Assembly (NCBI GenBank): GCA_036346375.1
Contig: CM070512.1
Location: 45,300,673 to 45,364,672 of the forward strand
Length of the DNA stretch: 64,000 nt
Source: Guadua angustifolia
Lineage: Eukaryota; Streptophyta; Magnoliopsida; Poales; Poaceae
Direction: 5' to 3'
Each line of letters opens with the position of its first letter. Within the stretch, counting starts at the first letter, position 1. The notes under the pieces are model-generated. The model searched no databases, was not told the DNA's origin, and worked only from the letters and a program-made list of their open reading frames with translations. A program made the position numbers and the translations under genes. Shown here piece by piece: positions 22,724 through 34,545 of this stretch.

Positions 22724-25352
22724 TGACTCCCGGCGGTGATGGTACGGGCTCCCTTGCTTGTTATGATGATTCCGTGTGCTCATGAGTGTTCGATTATGTG
22801 GTGGAGGCATAATTTTAGTGAAGAATCTTGCTTTTAGGATGTTTTTGGGTTCAAATATTTATGTACTGTGCAATGGATCACGAACTGGATCAGTTATGTT
22901 TTGATATGTGGCTCGCAATTTGCAAAAGGGGCACTGGTGGTCATTCTATGTGTAAAAGGAATGGGAATTTGCATCTTTTTTATGCTCTTGTTTGTTTTTT
23001 GTCAATTACATGCTTATTGCATGAACCCTAGCTTTGGTGTGCAATGCCTATGTATTAAAAGAATAACTATAGTAAATTACATTTATATAAGGGTGTCTCC
23101 TGGAGCCAATTTGTATTTGTTTTCTGCATCCACAGCGATTTGGGTTGGCTTTATGCTACACATTCTGATCAAAGTGAGCAACCACACTTGCAATCATGTC
23201 AATAACACAAGTCGAACTTTCATCTTGTAGTGTTAGGGAAATGCCACACAGTGAAGCATCATGCCTTCACCCGTTAACTTATTCAGTGGAACCCAAAAAC
23301 ATCTAACATATGTTCTGGGCCATCTTTTTGGTTTTGTGATTTGAGGAAATGAAATAGTGGACAATGATACGGACGTTTTGAATTATCATCCACTAGCCTA
23401 AGAACTAACTAGTGTGAGTTGATAACGTAGACAATAGTTTTCAGGTTTCTACCTCTTACTAGTACTGTTGTTTATTGTTAAGTCTCGAGCTTCTGTCCAC
23501 TGACACGAGTAGATAGTAACATGTAATGTTTCAAGAGTAGTGCTTTTATGTATCATCCTCTCGATACAAGTTGCACAAATCTTGAAGCAAATGAAGGGGT
23601 AAGTAATTACTATTTACCAATCATTCATACTTTAATATTTGTGTAACTTTAAAATAGTGATGCATAGAAGCCCCTCCCATGTTTCAATTTTAGAATTTGT
23701 GGATCATATGCTGGTCTACTAGAATTGAACACACACATGGTGAATTCACAGCCCACTTCTTTGATATACTTCCTCCTTCCAAGTTTATAAGACGTATTTT
23801 TTGAATGGTATTGTCCACAAATATAAGGCGTATTTCATATTCCAATGCAAAATTAGTGTGATGTTCTCTCTATACCCCTAATAAATATCCATCTTTACTT
23901 TATATTCTATAATGCATGCATTGAGTATTGTGCTTAGTGCTAATAATTAGGGGTAATATAGCCATTTTCAATATCTTCTTGGTCTATGCACCAAGAAGAA
24001 ATTCGCCTTATAAACTTGGATGGAGGGAGTGCTTGGCTAAATCTGTCCTTTTCCACCTAACTAACTTTTTCATTCACCATTGATTACCTAGAATTCTGAA
24101 ATGGTATCTTATGATTATAAATTTCTGTGGGATTCAAGCATAACCAGCATGTTGTAACTTAGACCAATGAAGCTAAATTTTCAGTAGAGGTTAGATAAGG
24201 TAGTTGAAGCTAAATGTGAAGAAATTAGTTAAACTGAGAAAATGCTTAGCTGGAAGTGTTTCTATCTTCTATGAATAATAGGCTGAATGTGAAATTTTAC
24301 ATGCTGCTTTTATCAACTAACTGTGGATTGGATGGGGTTTGTGTATTGACACATCACCTTTTTCTGGGCCATTGTATCGGCAATTTCCATCTACCATTGG
24401 TAGCTGAAGTTATCTCTTCCATGGAATCTAGTTCCGTTTTATCAATCTGGATTCTGGAATGAGTTTACCATGTGCTTGCAAACTTGATTTTTGTTATAAG
24501 AAGCTCATATAATACTGAAAATACAAGGGGATGGAAAGCTCATGCGATCGACTGTACTTGTGATTTCTTTCAACGACCAAATTAAATTTTTGGTTTCCTT
24601 AGGTAGCTTCTTTAGGGGAAAAAGGGCACCTGCCCTGTTTTGACCATATTTGGTATAATTTTGGAATGTGACGATTTGATCCATTGTGCTCCTTTAGCTT
24701 AATTGTTGTCCTTTAAGAGCGTACATGAGAGCCTGAGTATTTTCCCCATAACCCAATGTTAGAGGTCCAAATAGGACCATGAATATGTGCTATGACCGTT
24801 TATATTCAGAAAAGATTATGGGGAAATACTGTTTGGTCCCAAGTATTGTTACCCAAGTTCCAGAAAATCCCAGTATTTTTTTCAGCTGTTGCAATAATCC
24901 CAATTCTGTCCAAGTGGTTCTTTTATTTTGGGGAAAAAAATTCTCTTTATCATATGCATGTACAATGCAGTATGATGTTGCAGGGATTGGAGGATGGTGG
25001 TTGGTATGTTAGGTTTTACTATGGGAGCATAGGCATTTTTTGGTTATAAAATAGCAAAGAATGGTGCTGCTGGATTCTACCAAGCCAAGAAGTGGTGGAA
25101 GTAGATGGACTATAGTATTAGTTGCAATCCAGATATAGCTCTTACGAAGGTACCGCAGTTTGAGTTATTTCGAGATGTTTGCAGAAAAGTGCAGCTCCCT
25201 TAGTAAGCTTCTTCCATTTATGGTACTCAGGATTGTACAAGTTAGTGTGTGGAGCATCTCCAAGAGAAGCCTTAAATGAGTTGCTAATTGGAAATACAGG
25301 GCTTTGATAGAAAAGAAAACCTCCAAGAAGGGTTGTATTTTGAGAAAATTTA
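22724..25352. other. 3' flank and intergenic DNA of the YGGT gene
   Basis: Apart from the Stowaway MITE at 23769-24030, I see nothing with coding potential or clear termini in this AT-rich stretch. The small frames have no family resemblance. Confidence 0.5.
23769..24030. mobile_element. Stowaway MITE, family 1, copy 1
   Basis: The ends CTTCCTCCTTCCAAGTTTATAA and TTATAAACTTGGATGGAGGGAG are inverted repeats, preceded by TA; the right-hand TA has changed. It aligns along its whole length and in the same orientation with the copy at 31349-31603, including GCAAAATTAGTGTGAT and TAATAATTAGGGGTA inside. Stowaway elements are mobilised by mariner-like transposases at TA. Confidence 0.88.
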
Positions 25353-26075
25353 TCAAATCAGTTTAGGACTCGAGAGGATTGTAGCTATATTTGGCGACGC
25401 TCCTGCTGGCCCTATCCTATTCACGAACACGTTCGGCACCCACCGCGCCAGCACCGCGAAGGCTTCGTGTCCTCCGCCGCCACCCTTTTGCAGGATGGCG
25501 GCCACCCCGGCCGTGATGAAGCTGTTGGCGATGCGGATGCCCTGCTTCACCCGCTTGTCCGGGATCCTCTCCACTGGCGCCGACACGAACGGCGCGTTGA
25601 AGAGGAACGTGGTGAGGACGACGCCCGCCCTGGCCATGGTTTTCGCGCCGAGGGTCAATATGGCTGAGCCAAGGGAGTGGCCGGCCAGCCAGACGCGGTC
25701 GTGCCCCGCGGCCGCCGCCGCCACCGCCATGACGTTGTGGATGATCTGCATGGCGGTGCGGAAGCGGGAGGTGTGCTCGAGTCCGTTGCGGACGAGCTGG
25801 AGGTCTCTGTACGCCGAGTCCTTCTTGGTGATGGTGCCGCGGAAGGCGACAACGTAGTGAGGCGCGCTGGCGGCGGCCCCGGGGTCGAGGAGGTGGCTCG
25901 GCGGCCGGAACCGGCGTCGTCCACGAGCACCTGCCGCAGCTCGAAGTGGAAGAACATCCACCACGCCGGCGCGCGGGCGTCGGGGCCCTGCCGGTTACAC
26001 TGCCGGTCGCGCTCCAGGACGTACACGCCTTGGACGAGGCTCGCCATGACGGATCGCAGGTGGTGCGGGCAGTTC
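25353..26075 (-). pseudogene. Lipase class 3-like (At4g10955-type) gene fragment, frameshifted and truncated
   Basis: On the minus strand a coding stretch begins just after an acceptor-like CCAG at 26076 with NCPHHLRSVMASLVQGVYVL, then FFHFELRQVLVDDAGS. A loss of bases near 25910 shifts the frame to PPSHLLDPG, YVVAFRGTITKK, the nucleophile elbow WLAGHSLGSA (GxSxG), FLFNAPFVSAP and VPNVFVN. The family is an alpha/beta-hydrolase of about 350 residues. Here the first exon and the C-terminal third after VFVN are missing; the frame runs into unrelated sequence and stops at 25353. The catalytic serine is kept, but the active-site acid and histidine regions after VFVN are lost. It is probably a dead gene fragment moved here without its first exon. 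Confidence 0.8.
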
Positions 26076-28880
26076 CTGGCCGGAGCAAAGCATCAAATGG
26101 CAAAGGTGATCAGTGGCTTGCCAATGCAGTTTCCAGTTTTCTTTTGTTCGCAAAATACGCCCATAAACCATACTTTTTCACGCCTAATTCCTTTCAACCA
26201 TGCAAAGTAGAAATCTAAACATCATGCTAATCAGTACATCATATGTAACGAGCGATGGACTGTGGCGCCAAGAATTTTGACAGCAAAAATTGAAGGGTAG
26301 TTGAGTTTAGGCCTTATTTTGACATATAGGGCTCTATTTTAAGGCCTCACTTTTGGAGATACTCTTAGGTACCATTTACAATTTTGCTCTGTAACCGGAA
26401 CGAATTTGTCTACTCTTGTAGTCTTATGTGACATCGCAGCACAATCTTCACGTCTGTTTAATGTGATTCAGAGTATCGAATCTAAAGTGTAAAGGCTGAA
26501 TCGTTTCTGAACGGTTTGTGACCAAATGTCTGAGACACCTTTGGTGCTTTTCCTTTCCATGAACATGAGGAGGCTCTCGTCTTCCTTTCTGCCTGAATAA
26601 ATGTGTTTCGCCGCAACCACATGTTCTGGTTGAGAGCTGAGACTCGCGATCAACCGGTACAGCTTTGGTTGCGTGCACGATGGAACAACCGATCGAATTT
26701 TATGCATGCTATTAGCTGTTGCCATCCTGAGGCTATCAAAGATTTGTATATTTGAGAAAAATGAGAACTGGACTGACCAGGCAGTTTCCCTTGGGGAAAT
26801 GCAGTTTGCCGCCTAATTGGATTCCTTCCGTTCCGTGTTCATGCCAATTACAAAGGTGACAATTGTGATTTGTGAGTCGTTTGCCTGGCCCTAGGAACAA
26901 TGTTAGCACCGTTCTTTTGGAATAAACCGGCGTAGATGTAGTAGTTTTCCAGCAGATTTTCCAAGAGAACAGTACAAGTCCTTGAAAATTCCTCGGTGAT
27001 GGGTACTAGGGCTGAGCACAAACAGTTTTTGGAACCCGTTTAACCCGTGATCTCGCATGTGCACGCATGTAGCTGCCATCGTCAGTGAGCTTGTTTGACC
27101 TGTTCTACGGTTTGGAAAAAACGGTACAACCCGGCTATGAACTACTTACCATGTAAAGACCAAAAGCCTTCGGTTTATCTCAATACCATGTAAAAATAAG
27201 TTTTAAAAAAATTGTGATGTTTTCTATGAAAATTTATACATGGAGCATGTGTTGTTTGATGTGTCATACCTATATTAGGACACTCACAATAAGTTACCTC
27301 AGTTTACAATTAGCATGTACACATCAGTTTTATTCTATATAGAAGAGTAAGAAAAAGGGAGAGAGAATAGAGCCGGCTTTTATTTAGTAGCCAGCACCAC
27401 ATGGAAAAATAGGTGCTATCGCCGGCTAAAAGTCGGTGTTGGAGCCGGCGTGAACGACTGTTAGTGTTCAATTTAGTGTTTGTTAGTAGCCACAACGATG
27501 AAGTTAGTGTTGAATGTCTAAATTAAATGTTTTAGCGTTTTTCTAGATATAAGCTTTAGAGATAGTTATTATATAAGTTAGCTTTATTACTTACTCTAGA
27601 TGAAATGAATAAGAGATAAAATAAGTAATGAACTTTGTTATTGTACTTGCTCTTAGGATAATGCACTCCACCGTGCAATGCATAATGAACAGGGTAGAGT
27701 AATTTGTTGTTGCCGACTTGCTACACGTGTCAGGACAGCCACGGCCGTGGTGTCCTCCTCTGCTCAATAAACCACACTTGTCAACACCGGAGACTATGCA
27801 GGGTTTTCTCTTGGTATAGTACATTTCGCTACCACTCTATATCGACGTACTGTTTCATATTTAATATAATAATATATTTATAAGTATACATATATTTAAT
27901 TATACACACACACCAAATTTCACTTATAATATTACTCTAAATACACACCAGTACTATCAAATATGACATATGAATCAATAGACTATATTATCAATTCTAT
28001 CAATATGACTCGTATTGATCGGTATCAAAGCGGGTATGGTTAGTATTAAGCTGGTACAATCGTATTGATCGATATCGTAATCGGTATGGTACATATGACT
28101 ATTTTGTACTTATTTATATGCCAAAATGGTACTTATCGGCAATTACGGCGATAAACTGCAGTCTCGGCGACCACCCCACAGCCAATGACCCCTGGCCACT
28201 TCACTTCAAATCTCATTGTAAACTCCACACATCATTAAGAGAGGTGCTTCCATACTTTACTTTTTAACAGTTATATAAATAATAAAGTATAAATAAAATA
28301 TAGATGATGATTACTTACCCTTCGTTTGCTTTAAAATGTATATAACTTATATGGGGGAGAAAAAACGCTTCACTGCTCCGTTATTAATTACTTAATCCAC
28401 ACCGGATAAACATGTCCATCCCTCCGCTCACCTCGCGATCAGATATATGCCCGGAGGCATATCTTTTCGGAAGAGATCCTCTAGTAAGTGACTTGTGCCG
28501 TTTCTACCGCTTCTCAATCCGTCCGCCGTTTATCGATCACGCTTCTACTTAATCCGTGGTGCTATTGCTATGAGTCACAAGACATGTGGGGGCCACAAGG
28601 CAGTAGCCCAACGGCAGGGGTTACGACGGCAGGTGATCTGCTTCCTATACTGCTCACCCCCTCACCCCTACTGACACCTGGGCCCGCCTCACAACTTCCC
28701 GTCCCGCCGCCACTGACAGGTCGGCCCAGAATCCGTGCCCCTCAGGTCAGCCTGATCGACTCCTGCACGGCTGCACCCACCACCAAAGCAACTCGGCCCC
28801 CTGGCTCGTGTCTCTCCGCCATTTTTTGCGAGGAAGAAAATATAGGAATTAAAGAAAAAGCGAAGAAGAAGAAGAACAAG

Positions 28881-28882
<2 letters not shown>
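26076..28882. other. AT-rich intergenic region, no gene recognised
   Basis: There is no coding region with family resemblance. 27240-27660 may be a miniature element (CACTCACAATAA facing TTATTGTACTTGCTC), but the ends are imperfect and no duplication was found. Between 27970 and 28110 a motif GTATTGATCGGTATC / GTATTGATCGATATC with GGTATGGT is repeated. 28480-28930 becomes GC-rich and is the likely promoter and 5' UTR of the START gene. Confidence 0.4.

Positions 28883-28917
<35 letters not shown>
28883..28917. repeat. (GA)n microsatellite in the 5' UTR
   Basis: About 17 uninterrupted GA units end 15 bases before the START-gene ATG. GA/CT runs in 5' leaders are frequent in grass genes and are targets of GAGA-binding BPC proteins. 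A regulatory role is inference. Confidence 0.85.
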
Positions 28918-28919
<2 letters not shown>

Positions 28920-28932
28920 GCGAGCCCTAGCA

Positions 28933-31900
28933 ATGGCGGTGTGGTACGAGGAGGCTCTGGGTCTGCTGCGGGGGCCGGCGGTGGCGGAGATGGCGGTGGA
29001 CGTGCTGCTCTGCGCGGTGCCGATCTGGGCGGCGGTCATGATCGGGCTCGTCATCGGCTGGGCGTGGCGCCCGCGCTGGACCGGGCTGCTCTTCCTCGGC
29101 CTACGCAGCCGCCTCCGGTTCCTCTACGTGCCCCCCGGCCTCGGGGCGCGCCGCCTCTGGCTCGCCTGCACCGCGCTCTCCGCCTTCTCCGTCGCGCCGC
29201 GGCTGCTCTCCTCCGCCTTCCGCCTCCTCGGCAAGCACCAGCACAAGGATCCCTCCCATGCCGACGCCGATGCCTCCGGGGACGATGGCGATTGCGCCGA
29301 CGGCAGGTGAGAGCGTAGTACTCGAATCTATCTATGGCTTTGTGGGTTGGCGGGTTAGGGGTGGAAATGGCGCGGCATTTACCTTGTCAATTGTGCACGT
29401 TTGGAGGCCGTGCGTGCTTCAGTTCGGAATTGAATTGGGTCGTCTATACTTACAATCGCATGAAATGAACTCGCAATTAAACCAACTCTGACAAATGCGT
29501 TGCCGGGTTAGGAGCTTTGATAGTTTTTGGTGAAATTGAATGATTAACTAAACTGATGATGGAAGTGGTAGTTGTTAACGGACTGAGATTAGGCTGATGG
29601 TGTGTTTGTATTTCGAATTGGTAAGGTGATGTTGGAAGTTTGTGGTGTTTGCATTGATGATGCTGGAAGTTTGTGGTTTTTGGTAAAATGCATTGACCAA
29701 CATGAATGATTGGAAGTATGTGAGTTGTGACTGTGAAAAACCAAACAGTGTTTGGGATTTCAATAGAACGCTAAGCATATGTGAATTGTGACTGAGAAAA
29801 ACTTTCAATGGAACGGTAAGCAGTGTACAAAATTGAATTTTGACTTGACTTCTTGTTTGGGGTTGATCGTGACATGAGTTTGTTAGTTTGCATTTTTTGT
29901 TTATATGTTACAGTAGATACAAATAAACATAGACTAATAGTGCTTTCAACATATGAATGCACTGAAAAGTCCCATCTGTTTGAATTGATTGTAATGTACT
30001 TTTCTGCAATGAACTATTTTGTTAAGTTCATTATTTTCTAAAACATATCAGGACAATTTTTGAGGGCAAGCATGATATTGTCACTGAGAAGGACCTAGAA
30101 CACCTTCTGCAACTTTTAGATAACAAGAAGAGTGGGGACACAACATGGCAGCATTTGATGGAGCGCACCACTTCCAACATGACTTACAAGGCCTGGCGCC
30201 GTGAGCCCGAGGTTTGTTTTGCCAGCGGAATTGTAGAAAGAGAAACCAATGCTAATAATATACTCCCTCCGTTCACTTTTGTAACGCTTATTTCTTGAAT
30301 AGTCTTTTCACAAATATGCTTTGCATGTAGATTTAATGAGGCCTTTCCTTCTATACCCTTGTCCCCTATTTGTTCTCTCTCAACTATATGCATTTATTCA
30401 TTACCACCCACACAAAGTATATCTTTCATCTTCCAAAACAATTAATTGGGGGGCATCTAAGTTATTTTCTCTCATACCTTTATTAATTTCAACGCAGCCT
30501 TAATTCTTGTGCAAGTTAAAATACGTCTTATAAAAGTGAACGGGGGGAGTATTTTATTATAAAAAATTAGAGGGGCCATTAATTAGGAATAAGATGGTAT
30601 TAGCTTCTGAATGCAAAGAAAACTTCTGATACTTCAATTAAATATGTCAATGACGAGAGTATCAATTTTTTAAAGTGCAATGGTGTCCTTGCCTCTCATG
30701 GTAATATTATCACATTGGCTTGCTGCAGTGTACCCTTTTTCTTTTTGTGAAATGTGTCATGACCTGATGTGAACAAATTTTGTAACTTATGGAAAATTTT
30801 GTATCATGAATATACTGTCAAGATCTTGTCATCTAGTTTTCATAATTCATATACAGCTCTCGAATTTATTCTTATTTTTTCTTTAGGTGGGACCTATAAT
30901 GTATTTCAGCCAGACTATTTTTGACGATGCTACTCCTGAACTGGTTAGAGATTTCTTCTGGGATGATGATTTTCGTCTAAAGTGGGATCCCATGCTTGTG
31001 TACTTCAAAACGTTGGATGAGTTCCCTCAGAGTGGAACCATGATTGTTCACTGGATAAAAAAGGTTTGACCAGCTTCTCGTGCCTCCTGTACCCATGTTG
31101 AACTTCATAATTCCAACGTGTTCTTTGTTTTCCAGTTCCCTTTCTTTTGCGGTGACCGTGAATACATTTTTGGGCGGCGCATATGGGAATCTGGGAAGAC
31201 TTACTTTTGTGTTACAAAGGTATCTGTAGAAAAAGTTTTTGAGATAGATACTTCCGTTAATGTAATAGTTTTAACAACTACATACATCAAATATCTTTAT
31301 GGCCCTCTCTTTTGATCATTTTACGGTACACATTAATGCTACTAGTTACTCCCTCCGTCCAAGTTTATAATACGTATTTTTTAAATGGTCATGTCCACAA
31401 ATATAGGGTGAATTTCATATTCCAATGCAAAATTAGTGTGATACTCCCACTATACCCTAAATAAATATCCATCTTTACTTTATATTCTCTACATGCATGC
31501 ATTGAATATAGTGCTTAGTGATAATAATTAGGGGTACATTTTAAATATCTTCTTGGTCTATGTGCTAAGAAGAAATACGTCTTATAAACTTGGATGGAGG
31601 GAGTATTCTTTAGCTATAAACGTGCACCTATTACGTGAAATTTATACTGCTTGTTGCATTCTTTCCCAAGGAAATTCTGTCATGATCTTTTTTCCTTAAT
31701 TGTTTCCAGCCGTTATACAGTACTCTTCTGCTGCTGCTAATATTACTATTTTTATAGTAAACCATTTTTGTGATCTGCTAGCCTGACTTTGGTTGAAGTT
31801 CTGAAAGGATATCGTCATCATTTGTAACTGAACTGTTTGCATATTACATCGGCATGTTTTCTGAGATATCCAGCTAATGAGGATTCAAGGTCTAGGAGGA

Positions 31901-32954
31901 GGTGACTAGAACCTTACTATTTCTGCTCTTTTTTTCTTTGGTATGGGCAGGTATTTTAGTAAACGAAAAGACCTGTTTGTATTAGACATTGTTTTGCCTG
32001 GCAATCTTGTCTGGTATGCTTGCATGTGACAGTTTTGACAGGGATATCAGGGTTTGAATATTCTTTTGAAAATATTTGATCGAAGCACATACCCTGGATA
32101 TATTTGAAGGTGTAGAGGATGTAACTGATGTGAGCCATGATCAAACCCACATCCTGGGAAAAAAAAACTCTCAACTTTATTTTTAGTTATTGCTAGAGAA
32201 TACTCGCACATTATGTAGAAAATTTTTCCTTGTGTGCCTTGTAAGAGCATATACATTGATCATGACTTGAGATTGTGAGCACTGAATAACTTCCATCTGC
32301 AGGGAGTTCCTTATCCATCTATGCCCAAGAAGGAAAAACCTAGGCGTGTGGAATTGTACTTCTCAAGTTGGCGTATTAGAGCTGGTAACTCTTATTCTCA
32401 CTACTACAATTCTAAGGTCAACAGCATTTGTTCCAAACATTCCAAGTTTTCAATCAAGCGGGAATGCAAATGTTTGGACCTTGACATTTTGTTCCTTTTC
32501 TGTATGCAAAACTGCAGTTCAATCACCCAAACAAGATGGCCAGCAATCCGCATGTGAAGTAACTCTGGTCCACTACGAGGACATGGGCATCCCTAAGGAT
32601 GTTGCCAAGGTCAGTGTTCGTCACGGCATGTGGGGTGCTGTTAAGAAGCTGCAGTCCGGATTCAGAGCGTATCAGCAAATGAGAAAATCAGAAAACATCC
32701 TGTCACGCAGCGCCATCATGGCTCGAGTGACCACCAAGACAACCATCGCCGGTTCCAGTGGCCCCTTGGATCGAGAGCCCTCCAGCGCACTGAAGGCCAG
32801 CGATGAGGATGACAACTCCAGGGCAGTTCGACGGGGTCTCGACTGGAAATGGGTGGCGGTCGGTGGTGCAGTGGCGGCGGTTTGCGTGCTCAAGACCGGC
32901 CTTGTTGGGAAGGTCATCCTACTTGGAGTTGCGAGAAGGCAGGCAAAAAGGTGA
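28933..32954 (+). CDS. START-domain membrane protein (polyketide cyclase/lipid-transport superfamily)
   Basis: Six exons: 28933-29306, 30052-30211, 30887-31063, 31136-31219, 32303-32384 and 32518-32954. All junctions are GT/AG and all phases agree, giving 437 residues from MAVWYEEALG to ARRQAKR. Residues about 17-45 form a hydrophobic helix (VDVLLCAVPIWAAVMIGLVI). Residues about 130-330 are a START lipid-binding domain: WQHLMERTTSNMTYKAWRRE, FFWDDDFRLKWDPML, TMIVHWIKKFPFFCGDREYI and ALVHYEDMGIPKDVAK-like text. A second hydrophobic segment (WVAVGGAVAAVCVLKTGLVG) lies near the C-terminus. This matches the plant At4g14500/At3g23080 group, about 430 residues, thought to bind and move lipid at a membrane; the ligand is unknown. 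Introns 2 and 4 carry Stowaway MITEs. The gene appears intact. Confidence 0.9.
30263..30549. mobile_element. Stowaway MITE, family 2, in intron 2 of the START gene
   Basis: Ends CTCCCTCCGTTCACTTTTGTAA and TTATAAAAGTGAACGGGGGGAG, flanked by TA at 30261-30262 and 30550-30551. Internal text such as CTTTCATCTTCCAAAACAATTAA matches, in reverse, the element at 33370-33652. Confidence 0.92.
31349..31603. mobile_element. Stowaway MITE, family 1, in intron 4 of the START gene
   Basis: Ends CTCCCTCCGTCCAAGTTTATAA and TTATAAACTTGGATGGAGGGAG, flanked by TA at 31347-31348 and 31604-31605. Same family and orientation as 23769-24030. Confidence 0.93.
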
Positions 32955-33369
32955 TGGGCACCTTCCAGCCTCTGCAAGAGAAGGCATCGGGCTCTCTTGC
33001 TCGTTGGACTGCTGCAAGTCCTGCGACCTTACAGACGGAAACAAAGAAATGAGCTTGATGCGGTGCTGAAGAGGGCAGATAATTAGCTTGCCTAATTCTG
33101 GATCTCGCGTATTATACCATGTCGCATATGTGTGTTGTCATAACAGATTCTGTGGTGGTATCAGGAATCGCGGGCTAATGTATCCGAAGATCTAAGAGGT
33201 TATTAAAAGATTTTGCTAGTTTATCACTGCAAGTGCATATCTTGAGCGGTGCTTCAGTGCTTTATCTACCATTCATTCATTTTTTAATATTTGTGCAACC
33301 GTAAAAAAAAGAAGCATGGAAGCATCTCTCCGGAGAGAGAACGAGGAGAGAGAAAAATGATATCTACTA

Positions 33370-33652
33370 CTCTCTCCGTTTATTTTTATAAGGCGTATTT
33401 TGACTTTACACAAGGATTAAGATTGCGTTGAAATTGAGAAAGATACGAGAAAAAATGACTTAGATGTCCCCACTTAATTGTCTTGGAAGATGAAAGATAT
33501 ACTTTGTGTGGGTGGTAATGAATAAATACATATGAATGAGAGAAAATAAATAGGGGTATAGAAGGAAATGTCTCGTTAAATCTACATGCAAGCTTTACAT
33601 TTGTAAACAAAATCATTCAAAAAATAGGCCTTATAAAAATAAACGGAGGGAG
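33370..33652. mobile_element. Stowaway MITE, family 2, downstream of the START gene, inverted
   Basis: Ends CTCTCTCCGTTTATTTTTATAA and TTATAAAAATAAACGGAGGGAG, flanked by TA at 33368-33369 and 33653-33654. It is the reverse complement of the intron-2 copy at 30263-30549. Confidence 0.92.
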
Positions 33653-34194
33653 TACTTAACAAATGGTTTTATAGATAGCTTTATACTGTGTATACTATTG
33701 TACAGGCAGTCTGTTAATTATATGAGAGATCATTACTGACAATTATATAGACAGTTAATTATATGGATTATCTTTAGTGCTAATTATAGATGATATGAAG
33801 ATGTATTATAGATAACCACCGTCTATACTATTGTACATATCCTTAGTAGGCGCAGGTTTGCCCGGGAGATACCAGTTCATTTATCCAAGTCTACCATAAT
33901 ATCGATCGGGAGATATCAGTTCAATCCCAAAATACTTCCAGTAATGGCATTTTCAAGCAAAATTTGAAAATAGAAAACAAATGGAATGAAAGCAACATAC
34001 AAACTCTTTTCAATCCTTGCTAACCGCTCAGCATGTCAGATGTCACCTTCAGAACCGAACAGGGGAAAAAAACAGATACGTCAGGATCGTTTCATTTAGA
34101 TCAGGTAAGAATAAATTGCAGTGTGATTCACGTCTCAAGTTCAGCATATCTTGATTCGATCCTCTTCTACAATCCTTGCTAACTCCTCAGGCTA

Positions 34195-34545
34195 CCATTG
34201 TTATCAAGCCGCACGATTAGTCCCGACTAATTGACGATTAGTCACAAAGTCAGCCTGGTAGCACGACTAAACGGCCTCGACTAGTGATTTGGAATCCAAG
34301 TCGACAACTAATCGCGATTAGTCGGGCGACTTGGCCTCTCCACTTAAGCCTAGAAGCCAGTAGTAGGTAGTCATAGTGGCAGGCAGTACTAGCAGCAGCA
34401 AGTAATATTAGCGGTGAAACAGCAGCAAGTAGTATTAGCGGTAAAAGACAGATAGTAGAGCAACCAGTATGCAGTAGTGGGCTAATTGAGAATTAGTCGT
34501 GACTAATCAGCAAGCATTGCGACTCGACTCGACTCGACTTTACAA
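34195..34545. repeat. Element rich in GATTAGTC / GACTAATC motifs
   Basis: ATTAGTC or its complement occurs many times (CGATTAGTCC, CGACTAATTG, CGATTAGTCA, ATCGCGATTAGTCGG, AATTAGTCGTGACTAATC). A run of GACTC units at about 34521-34541 ends it. The edges (TTGTTATCAAGCCG and CGACTTTACAAC) are weakly inverted, so it may be a MITE. CAGCAAGTAxTATTAGCGGT is repeated twice at 34397-34445. Confidence 0.5.

Noticed and set aside
22066..22810. Minus-strand frames of 124-173 residues opposite the YGGT gene
   Set aside because: They are GC-rich shadows of the real coding strand.
25288..25857. 189-residue plus-strand frame
   Set aside because: Antisense of the lipase-like coding sequence; no independent similarity.
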